DNA from: GCA-2861595 sp035536185
Lineage (GTDB): Bacteria > Actinomycetota > Acidimicrobiia > Acidimicrobiales > GCA-2861595
Direction: 5' to 3'
DNA length: 64,000 bases
Assembly: GCA_035536185.1 (NCBI GenBank)
Contig: DATLOM010000008.1
Location: 1 to 64,000 of the forward strand
The notes under the pieces were generated by a model. That model did not search any database, was not told the DNA's origin, and was given only the letters and a program-made list of their open reading frames with translations. The translations under genes and the position numbers were made by a program. Positions 6,990 to 16,200 of the stretch are shown here, piece by piece (the stretch's first letter is position 1; each line of letters opens with the position of its first letter).

Positions 6990-9287
6990 GTGACCGACCG
7001 GCGCCGCATCCGGGTGACGGGAACGGTTCAGGGCGTCGGCTTCCGGCCGTTCGTATACCGCACCGCGGTGGAGCTGGGGCTGTCGGGAACGGTGGCCAAC
7101 GACAGCGAAGGCGTGATCGTCGAGGCCGAGGGCAGCTCGGACCTCCTGGACGAGCTGAGCCGGCGCATCAGGGACGACGCTCCCCCACTGGCGCGCGTGG
7201 AGTCCGTGCGGGCGACGAACCTGGCGGCCACCGGCGCCCACGGCGGGTTCCGGATAATCGAGAGCCACGCCGCCGGCGCGCCGGCGGTGGCGGTCAGCGT
7301 GGACGTGGCGACCTGCACCGATTGCCTGAGCGAGCTCCACGACCCCCGGGACCGGCGCTTCGAGTACCCCTTCGTCAACTGCACCAACTGCGGGCCCCGC
7401 TACACGATCATCACGGCCATTCCCTACGACCGCTCGTCCACGACCATGGCCGTCTTCACCATGTGCGCCGCCTGCCGGTCGGAGTACGAGGACCCCGCCG
7501 ACCGCCGCTTCCACGCCGAGCCGAACGCCTGCCCCGAATGTGGGCCCCACCTACGTCTTCTCGATCCGGCCGGAACGGCCATCGGCGAGCGTGGTGACGC
7601 CCTCCGAGCCGCGGCCGATCACCTGCTGGCCGGGCGGATCCTCGGTGTCAAGGGCCTCGGGGGGTACCACCTCTCGGTGGACGCCACGTCGTCGGCAGGG
7701 GTGGCCGAGCTACGCCGGCGCAAGGCCCGGGACGACAAGCCGTTCGCCGTCATGGTGGCCGACCTCGAACAGGCCCGGGCGCTGTGCCGGCTCTCCCCCG
7801 CCGCCGAGGAAGCCCTGGCGTCGCCCCGCCGCCCGATCGTCCTCGCGCCTCGTCGCGAGGATGCCCCTGTGGTGGACGCGGTCGCGCCGCACCTGCCGGA
7901 GCTGGGCCTCATGCTGCCGTACACCCCGCTGCACGACCTGCTCCTCGCCGGGGTGGGGGGCCCGCTCGTCATGACCAGTGGGAACCTGAGCGACGAGCCC
8001 ATCGCCCATGACGACGCCGACGCCCAGGTACGCCTCGGGCCAATGGTGGACTTCCTGCTGACCCACGACCGGGACATCCACATCCGCTGTGACGACTCCG
8101 TGGTTCGCGCCGGCACCGATAGGCCGGTGCAGGTGCTGCGACGGTCCCGGGGGTACTCCCCCGAGCCACTGGCGCTGCCGGTGCCCGCCACCCGGCACGT
8201 GCTCGCCGTGGGCGCCGAGCTGAAGAGCACGGTGGCCGTGGCCAAGGGGGGGCACGTCGTGGCCAGCCACCACATCGGCGACCTGGAGCACCTGGCCGCA
8301 TACCAGTCGTTCCTCCAGGCCATCGACCACCTGTGCCACATCGCCGGTGTCACTCCGGAGCTGGTCGTCCACGACCTGCACCCGGAGTACCTGTCCACCA
8401 AGTTCGCGGTGGACCTGGACCTACCGGACCTGGCCGTGCAGCACCACCACGCCCACATCGCCTCGTGCCTGGCCGACCACGGTCACTCCGGGCCGGTACT
8501 GGGGATCGCCTTCGACGGTCTGGGCATGGGCACCGACGGCACCCTCTGGGGGGGCGAGCTCCTCGTGGCCGATCTTCGGGGTTTCCGCCGTGTCGGCCAC
8601 CTCCGCCCGATTCCGCTGCCCGGCGGCAACCGGGCCATACGCGAACCCTGGCGAATGGGCATGGTCTGGGTGAACGATGCGCTGGGGAGAACCGAGGCCG
8701 AGCGCTTTGGCACCGCCGTCGACGAGCGGTGGTCCGCCGTGCTGGGACTGGCGGATCTCCCTCAGACCCCTCTGACCACCAGTGCCGGGCGCCTGTTCGA
8801 CGCCGTAGGGGCATTGCTCGGGCTCAGGCACCGGGTGACGTATGAGGCTCAGGCGGCCATAGAGCTCGAGGCCTGCGCCGCCGGCGTGGCGTTGGACGAC
8901 GTGGCCGCCGGCGTCCCCCTGGACGGGGTCGCCGCCTATCCCGTGGAGGTGGGTGCGGACGACGGCCTGCTGGTGCTGGACCCACGGCCCCTCATCGCCC
9001 GGGTGGTGGCCGAGCGGGACGCCGGGACGCCCCTCCCGCAGATCTCGGCCGGGTTCCACGCCGGGCTGGGGAGGGCTGCGGCGGAAATGGCCACCACGCT
9101 GGCAAGGGCGGAGGGGCTCGACACGGTCGCCCTCAGCGGCGGAGTCTTCCAGAACTTCCGACTCACCGAGCTAGTCGTCCGCCACCTCCGTGACGAGGGC
9201 CTGACCGTCCTGGTCCACGAGCGGGTGCCTCCCAACGACGGGGGGATCAGCATCGGCCAGGCAGCTATCGCCGCCGCCACTGATTGA
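6990..9287 (+). CDS. hypF: Carbamoyltransferase HypF
   Basis: 765 residues, GTG start 12 bases after hypE. HypF uses carbamoyl phosphate to carbamoylate the HypE C-terminal Cys. Domains in order: acylphosphatase (VQGVGFRPFVYR, 13-24); two zinc fingers C109xxC112-x18-C131xxC134 and C159xxC162-x18-C181xxC184; YrdC-like (GVKGLGGYHLSVDA and KPFAVMVADLE); Kae1-like C-terminal domain with HHHAHIASCLADHG and FDGLGMGTDGTLWGGE. All key motifs are intact. It is the last hyp gene before a terminator-like hairpin. Confidence 0.97.
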   Translation: MTDRRRIRVTGTVQGVGFRPFVYRTAVELGLSGTVANDSEGVIVEAEGSSDLLDELSRRIRDDAPPLARVESVRATNLAATGAHGGFRIIESHAAGAPAVAVSVDVATCTDCLSELHDPRDRRFEYPFVNCTNCGPRYTIITAIPYDRSSTTMAVFTMCAACRSEYEDPADRRFHAEPNACPECGPHLRLLDPAGTAIGERGDALRAAADHLLAGRILGVKGLGGYHLSVDATSSAGVAELRRRKARDDKPFAVMVADLEQARALCRLSPAAEEALASPRRPIVLAPRREDAPVVDAVAPHLPELGLMLPYTPLHDLLLAGVGGPLVMTSGNLSDEPIAHDDADAQVRLGPMVDFLLTHDRDIHIRCDDSVVRAGTDRPVQVLRRSRGYSPEPLALPVPATRHVLAVGAELKSTVAVAKGGHVVASHHIGDLEHLAAYQSFLQAIDHLCHIAGVTPELVVHDLHPEYLSTKFAVDLDLPDLAVQHHHAHIASCLADHGHSGPVLGIAFDGLGMGTDGTLWGGELLVADLRGFRRVGHLRPIPLPGGNRAIREPWRMGMVWVNDALGRTEAERFGTAVDERWSAVLGLADLPQTPLTTSAGRLFDAVGALLGLRHRVTYEAQAAIELEACAAGVALDDVAAGVPLDGVAAYPVEVGADDGLLVLDPRPLIARVVAERDAGTPLPQISAGFHAGLGRAAAEMATTLARAEGLDTVALSGGVFQNFRLTELVVRHLRDEGLTVLVHERVPPNDGGISIGQAAIAAATD

Positions 9288-9316
9288 ACCGCGCTTCGGC
9301 GGGGAACCTACGGAGC

Positions 9317-9433
9317 ATGCTGACAATCCTGCTCATCGTCCTGATCGTCCTGCTACTGGTGGGCGGCATCGGCGGCCCTCGCTACTACCGGGGCCGGCGT
9401 ACCACGGTCGTCCGCGACCGCGACGTCCTGTAG
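9317..9433 (+). CDS. Very small membrane peptide (38 aa)
   Basis: An open frame with GGAG just upstream of the ATG encodes 38 residues: a highly hydrophobic start (MLTILLIVLIVLLLVGG), then a basic Arg-rich tail. It resembles the small DUF3309-type membrane peptides in composition only. It lies 29 bases after hypF and directly before a hairpin terminator, so it could be co-transcribed with the hyp operon. Function unknown. Confidence 0.5.
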   Translation: MLTILLIVLIVLLLVGGIGGPRYYRGRRTTVVRDRDVL

Positions 9434-9455
9434 CCCTACGGGGCCCTGCGCCCGG

Positions 9456-9500
9456 TTTGTGAGCAAGAATCGTTGTACAGCAACGTTTTTTGCTCACAAA
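9456..9500 (+). terminator. Nested inverted repeat with T-tract; likely operon terminator
   Basis: Perfect outer arms TTTGTGAGCAA (9456-9466) and TTGCTCACAAA (9490-9500) enclose a second stem CGTTG-tacag-CAACG (9471-9485) followed at once by TTTTTT. The inner stem plus T-run is a classic intrinsic terminator for the rightward hyp operon. The outer arms make it unusually long and symmetric. Confidence 0.7.
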
Positions 9501-9558
9501 GCCCGATTTCGGTCTCTGAACGAACCGGCACGGGGCCGAGGCACGTGAAGCCTCTAGC

Positions 9559-10215
9559 GTGCCACCTGTGACATCGGCACAACCTGACCTCGGTTTTCGG
9601 TACCGTCACCGCCCTCCTGCGGGCGGTGACGAGCGCCCGAGGAACACGCTGCTGCTGCTGCACGGCGCTGGGGGGGACGAGAGCTCGCTCTGGCACCTGG
9701 GGGAGGCCTTCCCTCCCGACGTGGCGCTGCTCAGCCCCCGGGGCCAGGTGGAGGAGGACGGTCCCCGTTACTTCCGGCGGACCGCGCCTGCCGCCCCTGA
9801 CGCCGAGGATCTCGAAGCTCGGGTCGAGGAGCTTGCCGGTTTCGTGAGCGGCGCCTGCACGGCGTTCGACCTCGACCCGGCGCGTGTGTGGGTGTTCGGC
9901 TACTCCAACGGTGCCACCACTGCCGCCGCCTTGGCTGTCCGGCACCCGGACGTGCTGGCCGGAGGTGTCCTTCTCGCATCCAGGTGCCCCTTCCGGCACC
10001 ATGGCCGAGTTCTCGAAGCCAAGCCCTTTTTCTGCGGTCACGGCCGTGAGGACGAGATCGTTTCGACGAACGACTACGAGGACGTGGTCGAGCTGCTGGT
10101 CACCGCCGGCGCCGAGATCGAGCTCCACTGGTACGACAGCGGGCACGAGCTGACCGACGAGCAGGTGAAGGAATCGACGGCCTGGTTGCTGCGCCAGATG
10201 GACAAGAAGGCCTAG
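9559..10215 (+). CDS. Phospholipase/carboxylesterase-family alpha/beta hydrolase
   Basis: 218 residues (GTG start; a second GTG nine bases on gives the same core). Seen: oxyanion-loop motif LLLLHGAGGDESSLW, nucleophile elbow GYSNG, catalytic Asp in GREDEIV, and catalytic His in DSGHEL near the C-terminus. The short size and order match the YpfH/carboxylesterase group, cytosolic serine esterases with unclear natural substrates. It is followed 11 bases later by a ferredoxin gene. Confidence 0.85.
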   Translation: MPPVTSAQPDLGFRYRHRPPAGGDERPRNTLLLLHGAGGDESSLWHLGEAFPPDVALLSPRGQVEEDGPRYFRRTAPAAPDAEDLEARVEELAGFVSGACTAFDLDPARVWVFGYSNGATTAAALAVRHPDVLAGGVLLASRCPFRHHGRVLEAKPFFCGHGREDEIVSTNDYEDVVELLVTAGAEIELHWYDSGHELTDEQVKESTAWLLRQMDKKA

Positions 10216-10226
10216 TCCGGATCCCG

Positions 10227-10436
10227 ATGTCCATCGAGGTGGTCGTCCAGCAGGCCCGCTGCATCGGCTCCAAGGTGTGCCTCAGCGCCGCGCCCGGCGT
10301 GTTCCACATCGACTACGACAACACGGCGATGGTGATTGATCCCGAGGCGGCCACGGAGGAGGAGCTTCTGGCCGCAGCAAAGACGTGCCCCACCGGCGCC
10401 ATAAGAGTCTTCCGGGACGGCCGGGAGCTGAGCTGA
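10227..10436 (+). CDS. [3Fe-4S]-type ferredoxin
   Basis: 69 residues. Only three cluster cysteines: C12-x5-C18 (ARCIGSKVC) and C-P in AAKTCPTGAIR. The residue that would be the fourth ligand is not Cys, which is the pattern of actinobacterial [3Fe-4S] ferredoxins that serve cytochromes P450. No P450 gene is present in this window. The nearest Fe-S enzyme is the convergent radical SAM gene. Confidence 0.88.
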   Translation: MSIEVVVQQARCIGSKVCLSAAPGVFHIDYDNTAMVIDPEAATEEELLAAAKTCPTGAIRVFRDGRELS

Positions 10437-10455
10437 CGAAACTACCGCCGGCTTC

Positions 10456-11946
10456 TCACGCCGGAGTGGGTGCCTTGGGGAGCCGGGCAGCCCCGCTGGT
10501 GAAGGCGATGTTCACCGCTTCCTGGGCAGGAGCGCTGCTGGCCGCCAGCAGCTCACGGATGTCGTCCGGTGCCGCCTCGTAGCCCGCCCCACAGGTCATC
10601 GGCCGCCGGCGGTAATGACGGGCATAGCCACTGCCGGCGGCGCCCAGGGCAATGTTGAAACGGGGGTCACGGCGCCTCATCTCCCTCACCAGGCGCCGGG
10701 CCCGACGGGGCCTGGCGTAGAACCAGCGGTAGGCCTGCCGAAGGCCCTCGTCGAGCTGCTGGGCCGTCATCCTTTCCGGCGTGATGACGGTGTTGTAGAG
10801 GTTGTACCGGGACCAGTCGAACGAGGTGATCCGGTCCTGGTCGAGCATCCTCGCGTACGTGTGCGTGCCGGGGTACGGGGTGAGGATGGAGAAGTGGGCG
10901 ACATCGACCTCGATACGGTCGACGAACTCCACCGTGTCCTGGAACACCGACGGCTCGTCGTGGTCGAACCCGAATATGAAGCCGCCCTCCACTCCGACAC
11001 CCCGGCGGTGCAGGTTTGCCACCAGCTCGCCGTACTCGCCCGGACGGTTCTTCTTGTTGCACTCGATCAGCGCCTCGCGCGATACGCTCTCGAACCCGGT
11101 GAAGAGGACCCTGCACCCGCTGCGCACGGCCAGGTCGAGCAGCGAGGTGTTGCGGGCCAGGCCGATGGAGGCCTGAGCGCCCCAGGTGACCTTGACCCCG
11201 GAGGAGACGATGGTCTCGCACAGCTCCTCGGTGTAGGCCAGATCGGCGGCCAGGTCGTCGTCCAGCAGGAAGACGTAGCTGAAGTCCCCGACATGCTGTC
11301 CGACCCTCTTCAGCACCCGGAGCTCCTCGACCACGTGGTCAGGGTCACGGTGGCGGGAACCCCTCCCGTTGATGCGGATCACCGAGCAGAAGTCGCAGTT
11401 GAACCGGCAGCCGCGCGTGGTCTGGAGAGTGTTCATCGGCGCGTAACGGGTTATCGGCCACGACGCCACGATGTCCGACCACTCCTCGGCACCGGGCACC
11501 TTGTCCATGCCCTGCCACTCCCCCTGGTACAGAGGCTTCAGGCGCATGGCCGCGGCATCAGCCAGAACCGTGGCGAACGCGGTCTCGGCCTCACCACACA
11601 CGACTCCGTCTGCGTGGCGTAGGGCCTCGGTCGGGAGAAGGGAGGGATGCACGCCACCGAGGACCACGGGGACGCCCTTTGCCCGGTAATCGTCGGCTAT
11701 GGCATAGGCCCTGGCCGCCAGAGGCGTCCACACCGTGAGAACGGCGAGGTCCGGCCGCTCAGCCGGGATGCGTTCGAAGTTCTCGTCGATCACAACAGCC
11801 CGCCAACCCTGGCGGCGAGCCAGGGCGGCCAGTACGAGAAGGGCCATCGGCGGCATGCGGTGCCCGAACGTGAGGTGCAGGCCCGTCCCCTGCCATCGGG
11901 GAAAGATCAGGTGGAGGAGCGGCCGGTCCGACGCCGGGCGTCGCAC
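10456..11946 (-). CDS. B12-binding-type radical SAM enzyme
   Basis: 496 residues, GTG start. The N-terminal ~150 residues look like a Rossmann-type cobalamin-binding domain (MPPMALLVLAALARRQGWRA, VVLGGVHPSLLPTEAL, VVCGEAETAF) but lack a clear DxHxxG motif. The radical SAM core follows, with CRFNCDFC binding the [4Fe-4S] cluster and GFIFGFDHD in the barrel. The C-terminal ~110 residues are Arg-rich. Such enzymes methylate unactivated carbons or build hopanoid and related lipids; the substrate is unknown here. It is 2 bases downstream of the small gene on its 5' side. Confidence 0.85.
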   Translation of the reverse strand: MRRPASDRPLLHLIFPRWQGTGLHLTFGHRMPPMALLVLAALARRQGWRAVVIDENFERIPAERPDLAVLTVWTPLAARAYAIADDYRAKGVPVVLGGVHPSLLPTEALRHADGVVCGEAETAFATVLADAAAMRLKPLYQGEWQGMDKVPGAEEWSDIVASWPITRYAPMNTLQTTRGCRFNCDFCSVIRINGRGSRHRDPDHVVEELRVLKRVGQHVGDFSYVFLLDDDLAADLAYTEELCETIVSSGVKVTWGAQASIGLARNTSLLDLAVRSGCRVLFTGFESVSREALIECNKKNRPGEYGELVANLHRRGVGVEGGFIFGFDHDEPSVFQDTVEFVDRIEVDVAHFSILTPYPGTHTYARMLDQDRITSFDWSRYNLYNTVITPERMTAQQLDEGLRQAYRWFYARPRRARRLVREMRRRDPRFNIALGAAGSGYARHYRRRPMTCGAGYEAAPDDIRELLAASSAPAQEAVNIAFTSGAARLPKAPTPA

Positions 11947-11948
11947 GG

Positions 11949-12275
11949 CTATGGGCCCGGAGTGAAGTCGGGAGGCGGCAGGAATGCCACGCTCTCCACC
12001 AGCTCACGTATCTCGTCCGGCAGGGTGTCGAGCGGCAGCTCGAGGCTGCCCTCTTCGGTGGTGACGGAGCCGAGGAGGCTGTCGTCGACCTTGATCCGGG
12101 CACCGAAGACATCTTGAAAGCGCGAAGGCGGGCCTCCCACGGAGAAGCTCGTGGCGAAAGGTGCGTGCACCTCGAGGCCCGCGGTCGTGAAATGGGACTT
12201 GGCCTTGGCCACCTTCCCTGCGTGACTGTCCGGCCGCAGGGTGACGACCGCCGAGACCATGGGTTCAGTGGGCAC
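11949..12275 (-). CDS. Conserved hypothetical protein
   Basis: 108 residues, GTG start (an internal Met at residue 6 is possible). The stretch SHFTTAGLEVHAPFATSF and SRFQDVFGARI is reminiscent of the activation prodomain of S53 (kumamolisin-type) peptidases, but no protease domain follows. No membrane helix or signal. Immediately upstream of, and probably co-transcribed with, the radical SAM gene. Confidence 0.6.
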   Translation of the reverse strand: MPTEPMVSAVVTLRPDSHAGKVAKAKSHFTTAGLEVHAPFATSFSVGGPPSRFQDVFGARIKVDDSLLGSVTTEEGSLELPLDTLPDEIRELVESVAFLPPPDFTPGP

Positions 12276-12317
12276 CGTTCAAGCCTAGGCGGGCGGCGTA
12301 AGCGTCAGAGAGCGGGC

Positions 12318-12503
12318 CTATACCGGCTCGGCGGCAGTGGCGTCGTAGACCCAGACGCGGTCTGTCGAGGCCACGTCGGCTTCGAGGGTGTGGACCTTCC
12401 GAAGCGCCCGCTCGACCTTCTTTTGGGCTGAGGCCGAATCGAAGGCCTCCACCGTCAGCTCGGCTTCCACGGGGACTACGAATGATCTCTTCTGCTTGGG
12501 CAT
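12318..12503 (-). CDS. Small hypothetical protein (61 aa)
   Basis: The protein has alternating beta-like and charged segments (SFVVPVEAELTVEAF, KKVERALRKVHTLEADV) and could be a small alpha/beta fold. No family recognised. Position upstream of the 108-residue hypothetical gene suggests the same leftward unit. Confidence 0.5.
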   Translation of the reverse strand: MPKQKRSFVVPVEAELTVEAFDSASAQKKVERALRKVHTLEADVASTDRVWVYDATAAEPV

Positions 12504-12621
12504 GGCGTGACACTAACGGGGATGGGCGCTCCTGTCACAACCTGGCCACACCGATCTCGTAATCAGGAGGTCCTTTTGGCTAATGGAACGCGCCGCCGAG
12601 CGCCGTCCTACCCTTGCGGCA

Positions 12622-13206
12622 ATGCGGGCCTGCATCGTTATCGCCGGAGGGGCAGCACGGCGAATGGGAGGTGTCGACAAGACGATGCTCCAGGTCGGCG
12701 GGAGTACCCTCCTCGATACCGTCCTGAGCGCCGCCGCGCCGTTGTGCTCCCGTCTGGTCGTGGTCGGCCCGAGGAGAGCCACCACGTTGCGGGAGGTCGT
12801 CTTCACCCTCGAGGCGGAGCCGGGCGGTGGGCCCGTGCCCGCCGTCCTGGCCGGACTGGCCGAGGTTGCCCCTGCCGACGAGGTGTTCGTCCTGGCCGCA
12901 GACCTGGCGCGCTTGTCGCCTGCCGGGCTCCAGCAACTGCTCGACGAGCTGCACCGGCATCGAGCCGAGGCAGCTGCGGCCGGTGACGGCAGCGGCCCAC
13001 CGAACCCGCTGTTGGCCGTCTACCGCGCTGACGCGCTGGCCCGGTCCGCCGAGGTCCTGCGTGACAACCCCCGGGGCATGCCGGCTTCGCGGCTTCTTCC
13101 CCCGATGACGGTGCCGGTGAAGCTGGACGCCCGCCAGACCCTCAACGTGAACACGCCGGCCGACCTCGCCCGGGCCGTGCTCGCCGACCAGGAGGACCGG
13201 GTCTGA
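12622..13206 (+). CDS. mobA: MobA-like molybdenum cofactor guanylyltransferase
   Basis: 194 residues from the ATG at 12622, where the fold starts; an earlier in-frame Met lacks support. MobA joins GMP to molybdopterin to make MGD. Seen: nucleotide loop VIAGGAARRMGGVDK, GGGPVPAVLAGL, the metal site region VLAADLARLSP, and LNVNTPADLARA near the end. The usual DMP triad reads DLA, so a related NTP-transferase of another pathway is possible. Confidence 0.78.
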   Translation: MRACIVIAGGAARRMGGVDKTMLQVGGSTLLDTVLSAAAPLCSRLVVVGPRRATTLREVVFTLEAEPGGGPVPAVLAGLAEVAPADEVFVLAADLARLSPAGLQQLLDELHRHRAEAAAAGDGSGPPNPLLAVYRADALARSAEVLRDNPRGMPASRLLPPMTVPVKLDARQTLNVNTPADLARAVLADQEDRV

Positions 13207-13237
13207 TCCAGAACCTGTTCCGGAGGCCGGCGCCGCC

Positions 13238-16200
13238 CTATCCGGCCGCTGTGGCGGCGAGGCCCAGGACGTCGAGCAGCTCCGCCGGGTCGCCGCCCTT
13301 CCGGTAGAAAGCGGCCGCGCCCTTGCGCTTTGCCGTCTCCATCAGCTCAGGACTGTCAAGTCCCGACAGCACGACCACCCTCGCCGACGGCGCGACGGCC
13401 CGCAGGAGGGGAAGGGCCTCGAGGCCGCCCATCCCCGGCATGGCGAGGTCGAGCAGGACGATGTCGGGGGCGAAGTGGCGGGCAAGAGCAATGGCCTCGC
13501 GGCCGTCGTCGGCCTCACCGACCACTTCGAAGCCGTCTTCGCCCTCGAAGATCAGGCAGAGGAGCCGGCGGAGGGCCGGGTCGTCCTCCACGATCAGGAT
13601 CCGCTGTCCGGCCGAAGGGCCTCGACGTTCCCCGAGAGCCCGCCGGGGCGGGAGCAGGGCAGGTTCCTGGGAGCGGGCCCTTATCCAACCTTCGGCCTCT
13701 TCGGCGGAGAGGGGCGGGCTCCACAGGTAGCCCTGTCCCTGCTCGCAGCCGATGGTGCGCAGCTCGTCCAGCTGCTCGAGGGTCTCCACTCCCTCGGCAA
13801 TGGTGGTGAGCCCGAAGGCGTGGGCCAGGTCCACCACGCTGGCGACGATGGCCCGGTCCTCCTGGTCCTGGCCGAGGCCTTCGACGAAGGAGCGATCGAT
13901 CTTCAGGGTGTCGACGGGGAACCGCTTCAGGTAGGTGAGCGAGGAGAAGCCGGTGCCGAAGTCGTCCACCCCGATACGCACGCCCAAGGCCTTCAACTGC
14001 TCCAAGGCCCTGGCGCTCCGGTTGGCATCCTCCAGCAGCACGCTCTCGGTGATCTCCAGGCACAGTTGGCCGGGTGCCATCCCGGAGCGGGTCAAGGCTG
14101 CCTTCACCACATCGCACAGGTCCGGTGCCATCAGCTGGCGGGCGGCGAGGTTCACGGCCAGGGCAACCGGTGGGCCGCCGTCGCTCCTCGCCTCCCACGC
14201 CATCACCTGTGAGCAGGCGACGTCGAGCACCTGCCGGCCGAGCTCCACGATGAGGCCGCTGTCCTCGGCGATGGAGATGAACTCCGAGGGGGGCAGCAGC
14301 CCCCGCTCGGGGTGCTGCCAGCGCACGAGTGCCTCCACGGCGACGACCCGTCCGGTCGTGATGTCGAGCTCGGGCTGGTAGTGCACCACCAGTTCGCCAC
14401 GGTCGATGCCCAATCGCAGCGAGTTGACGGTGTCATGGCGGGCGATGGCCATCAGGCGGGTGGCCACGTTGAAGGTCTCGTGGCAGTTGCGGCCCCGCTC
14501 CTTGGCCTGGTACATGGCGGCGTCTGCGTCCCTCAGCAGGGTTTCCGGGCTGCAGTCGGTGCTGCCTGGCGGGGCGAAGGCGATTCCCGTGCTCACCGTG
14601 ACGCGGGTCTCCTCGTCGGCGACGACCATAGGCTCAGCCAGGACACGTGCGAACCTGGCGGCGAGCGCCTCGGCGTCGGCCTCGGTCTCCAGTTCCTCGC
14701 ACAAGACCACGAACTCGTCCCCGCCGAAGCGGGCAACGGTGTCGCCCGGCCGCATCGCCCCCTGCAGTCGGGACGCCACCTCGACCAAGAGCTCGTCGCC
14801 GGCTGGGTGCCCGAGGCTGTCGTTGAGCCACTTGAAACGATCGAGATCGAGGAACAGCACGGCGAGACCGTTCAGCCTCCGCGAACGCCGGCCCAACGCA
14901 TGGCTCAAGCGGTCGAGGAACATGGCCCGGTTCGGGAGATGGGTGAGCGAGTCGTGCAGGGCCTGAAAGGCCATCACCTCCTCAGTCGCCTTGCGTTCGG
15001 TGATGTCCTGGATGGTGCCTGTCAGTCGCACCGGCTTGCCGTCGGCTCCCAGCACCGGGCTCACCCGGGCGTGAAGCCACCGGACATCGCCGCCAGGGAG
15101 CACGATCCGGTACTCGGTCTCGCTCTTGTCGGGATTCTCGGCGGCTCTGGCGCTGGCCGCCGCGACCTTGGCGAGATCGTCGGGGTGCACCCGCGTCCTG
15201 AACGCGGCCCTCAGGTCGCTCACCTCGGCAGGGGCGAAGCCGAACACCCGGAACAGCTCGTCCGACCAGGCGACCTGGCCTGTGGCGATCTCCCAGTTGT
15301 AGCTCCCCAGAGCGGCCGTCCGCTGAGCCTCGGCCAGCTGCGCCTCCCGCTCGGCCAGGACCTGGCGGGCCGTGCGATCGCGATCGACCAGCTCTGCCCG
15401 GTCGAAGGCCAGCCCGGTGAGGTGGCCGAGGGTTTCGAGGATCACCAGCTCGTCCCGGCCGAAGAAGGGCGCCGAGGCCGAGGTCTCCACGGCCAGCCAG
15501 CCCGACCTCAGCGGGATGGCGACGAGATTGGGCCTCACCAATGGGAGCGTGCCCGGCGTCACGGGCACGTCGAGCTTGGCGGCCAGGGCCGCCGCTGAAG
15601 CGGCAGCCATGCTGTGGCGGGAGATCACCTCTCCGCTCCCGTCGACTACGACCGCGGCCCGGGCACTCAGGAGCTGCACGGCCTGCGGCAGGACGATGGC
15701 CGATACCGAGTCGATGGTGTCGGCCACCATGAGGGCGGCCTCCGCCTGGCGAAGACCATCGACCTCCACCCGCCGCCAGATGGTCCGTAGGGATCGTGGC
15801 GGCGAGAAGCCCATGAGGAACAGCACGGCGCTGGCCAGGCCCACGAGTTGGATCGACAGCTGCAGTCCGGGCGAAGGATCCGACCCACCGGCGACGCTCA
15901 TCATCAGGGTGATGTTGAGCGTCAACGCGGCCAGGCCCAGGGTGTGCATCCGGTGGCGAGCGACGGCGGGCTGCCCTCGGCCGGCGCGCCAGAGCGAGCA
16001 GACGGCGACCAGGGAGAGCATCGTCCAGTCGAGCATGAAGGACAACGTGTAGGCGCGGTACCACGAAGGCGCCGGCTGCCCCCGAAGAGGGAAGTCGGGA
16101 ACGGCCAGGGTGGCCACGACCAGGAGCATCGTCGCCCCCCGGGCCACGATCTCGCGGCGCCGGGACGGGCTCGAGAACGCAGTACCGAAGCGGTACAGGC

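Noticed and set aside
10448..10464. Short stem CCGGC...GCCGG between convergent ferredoxin and radical SAM genes
   Set aside because: A five-base stem in DNA this GC-rich is expected by chance, and part lies inside a coding region.
10456..11946. Specific hopanoid enzyme (HpnP or HpnJ) for the radical SAM gene
   Set aside because: Only general B12/radical SAM motifs are visible and no hopanoid genes are nearby.
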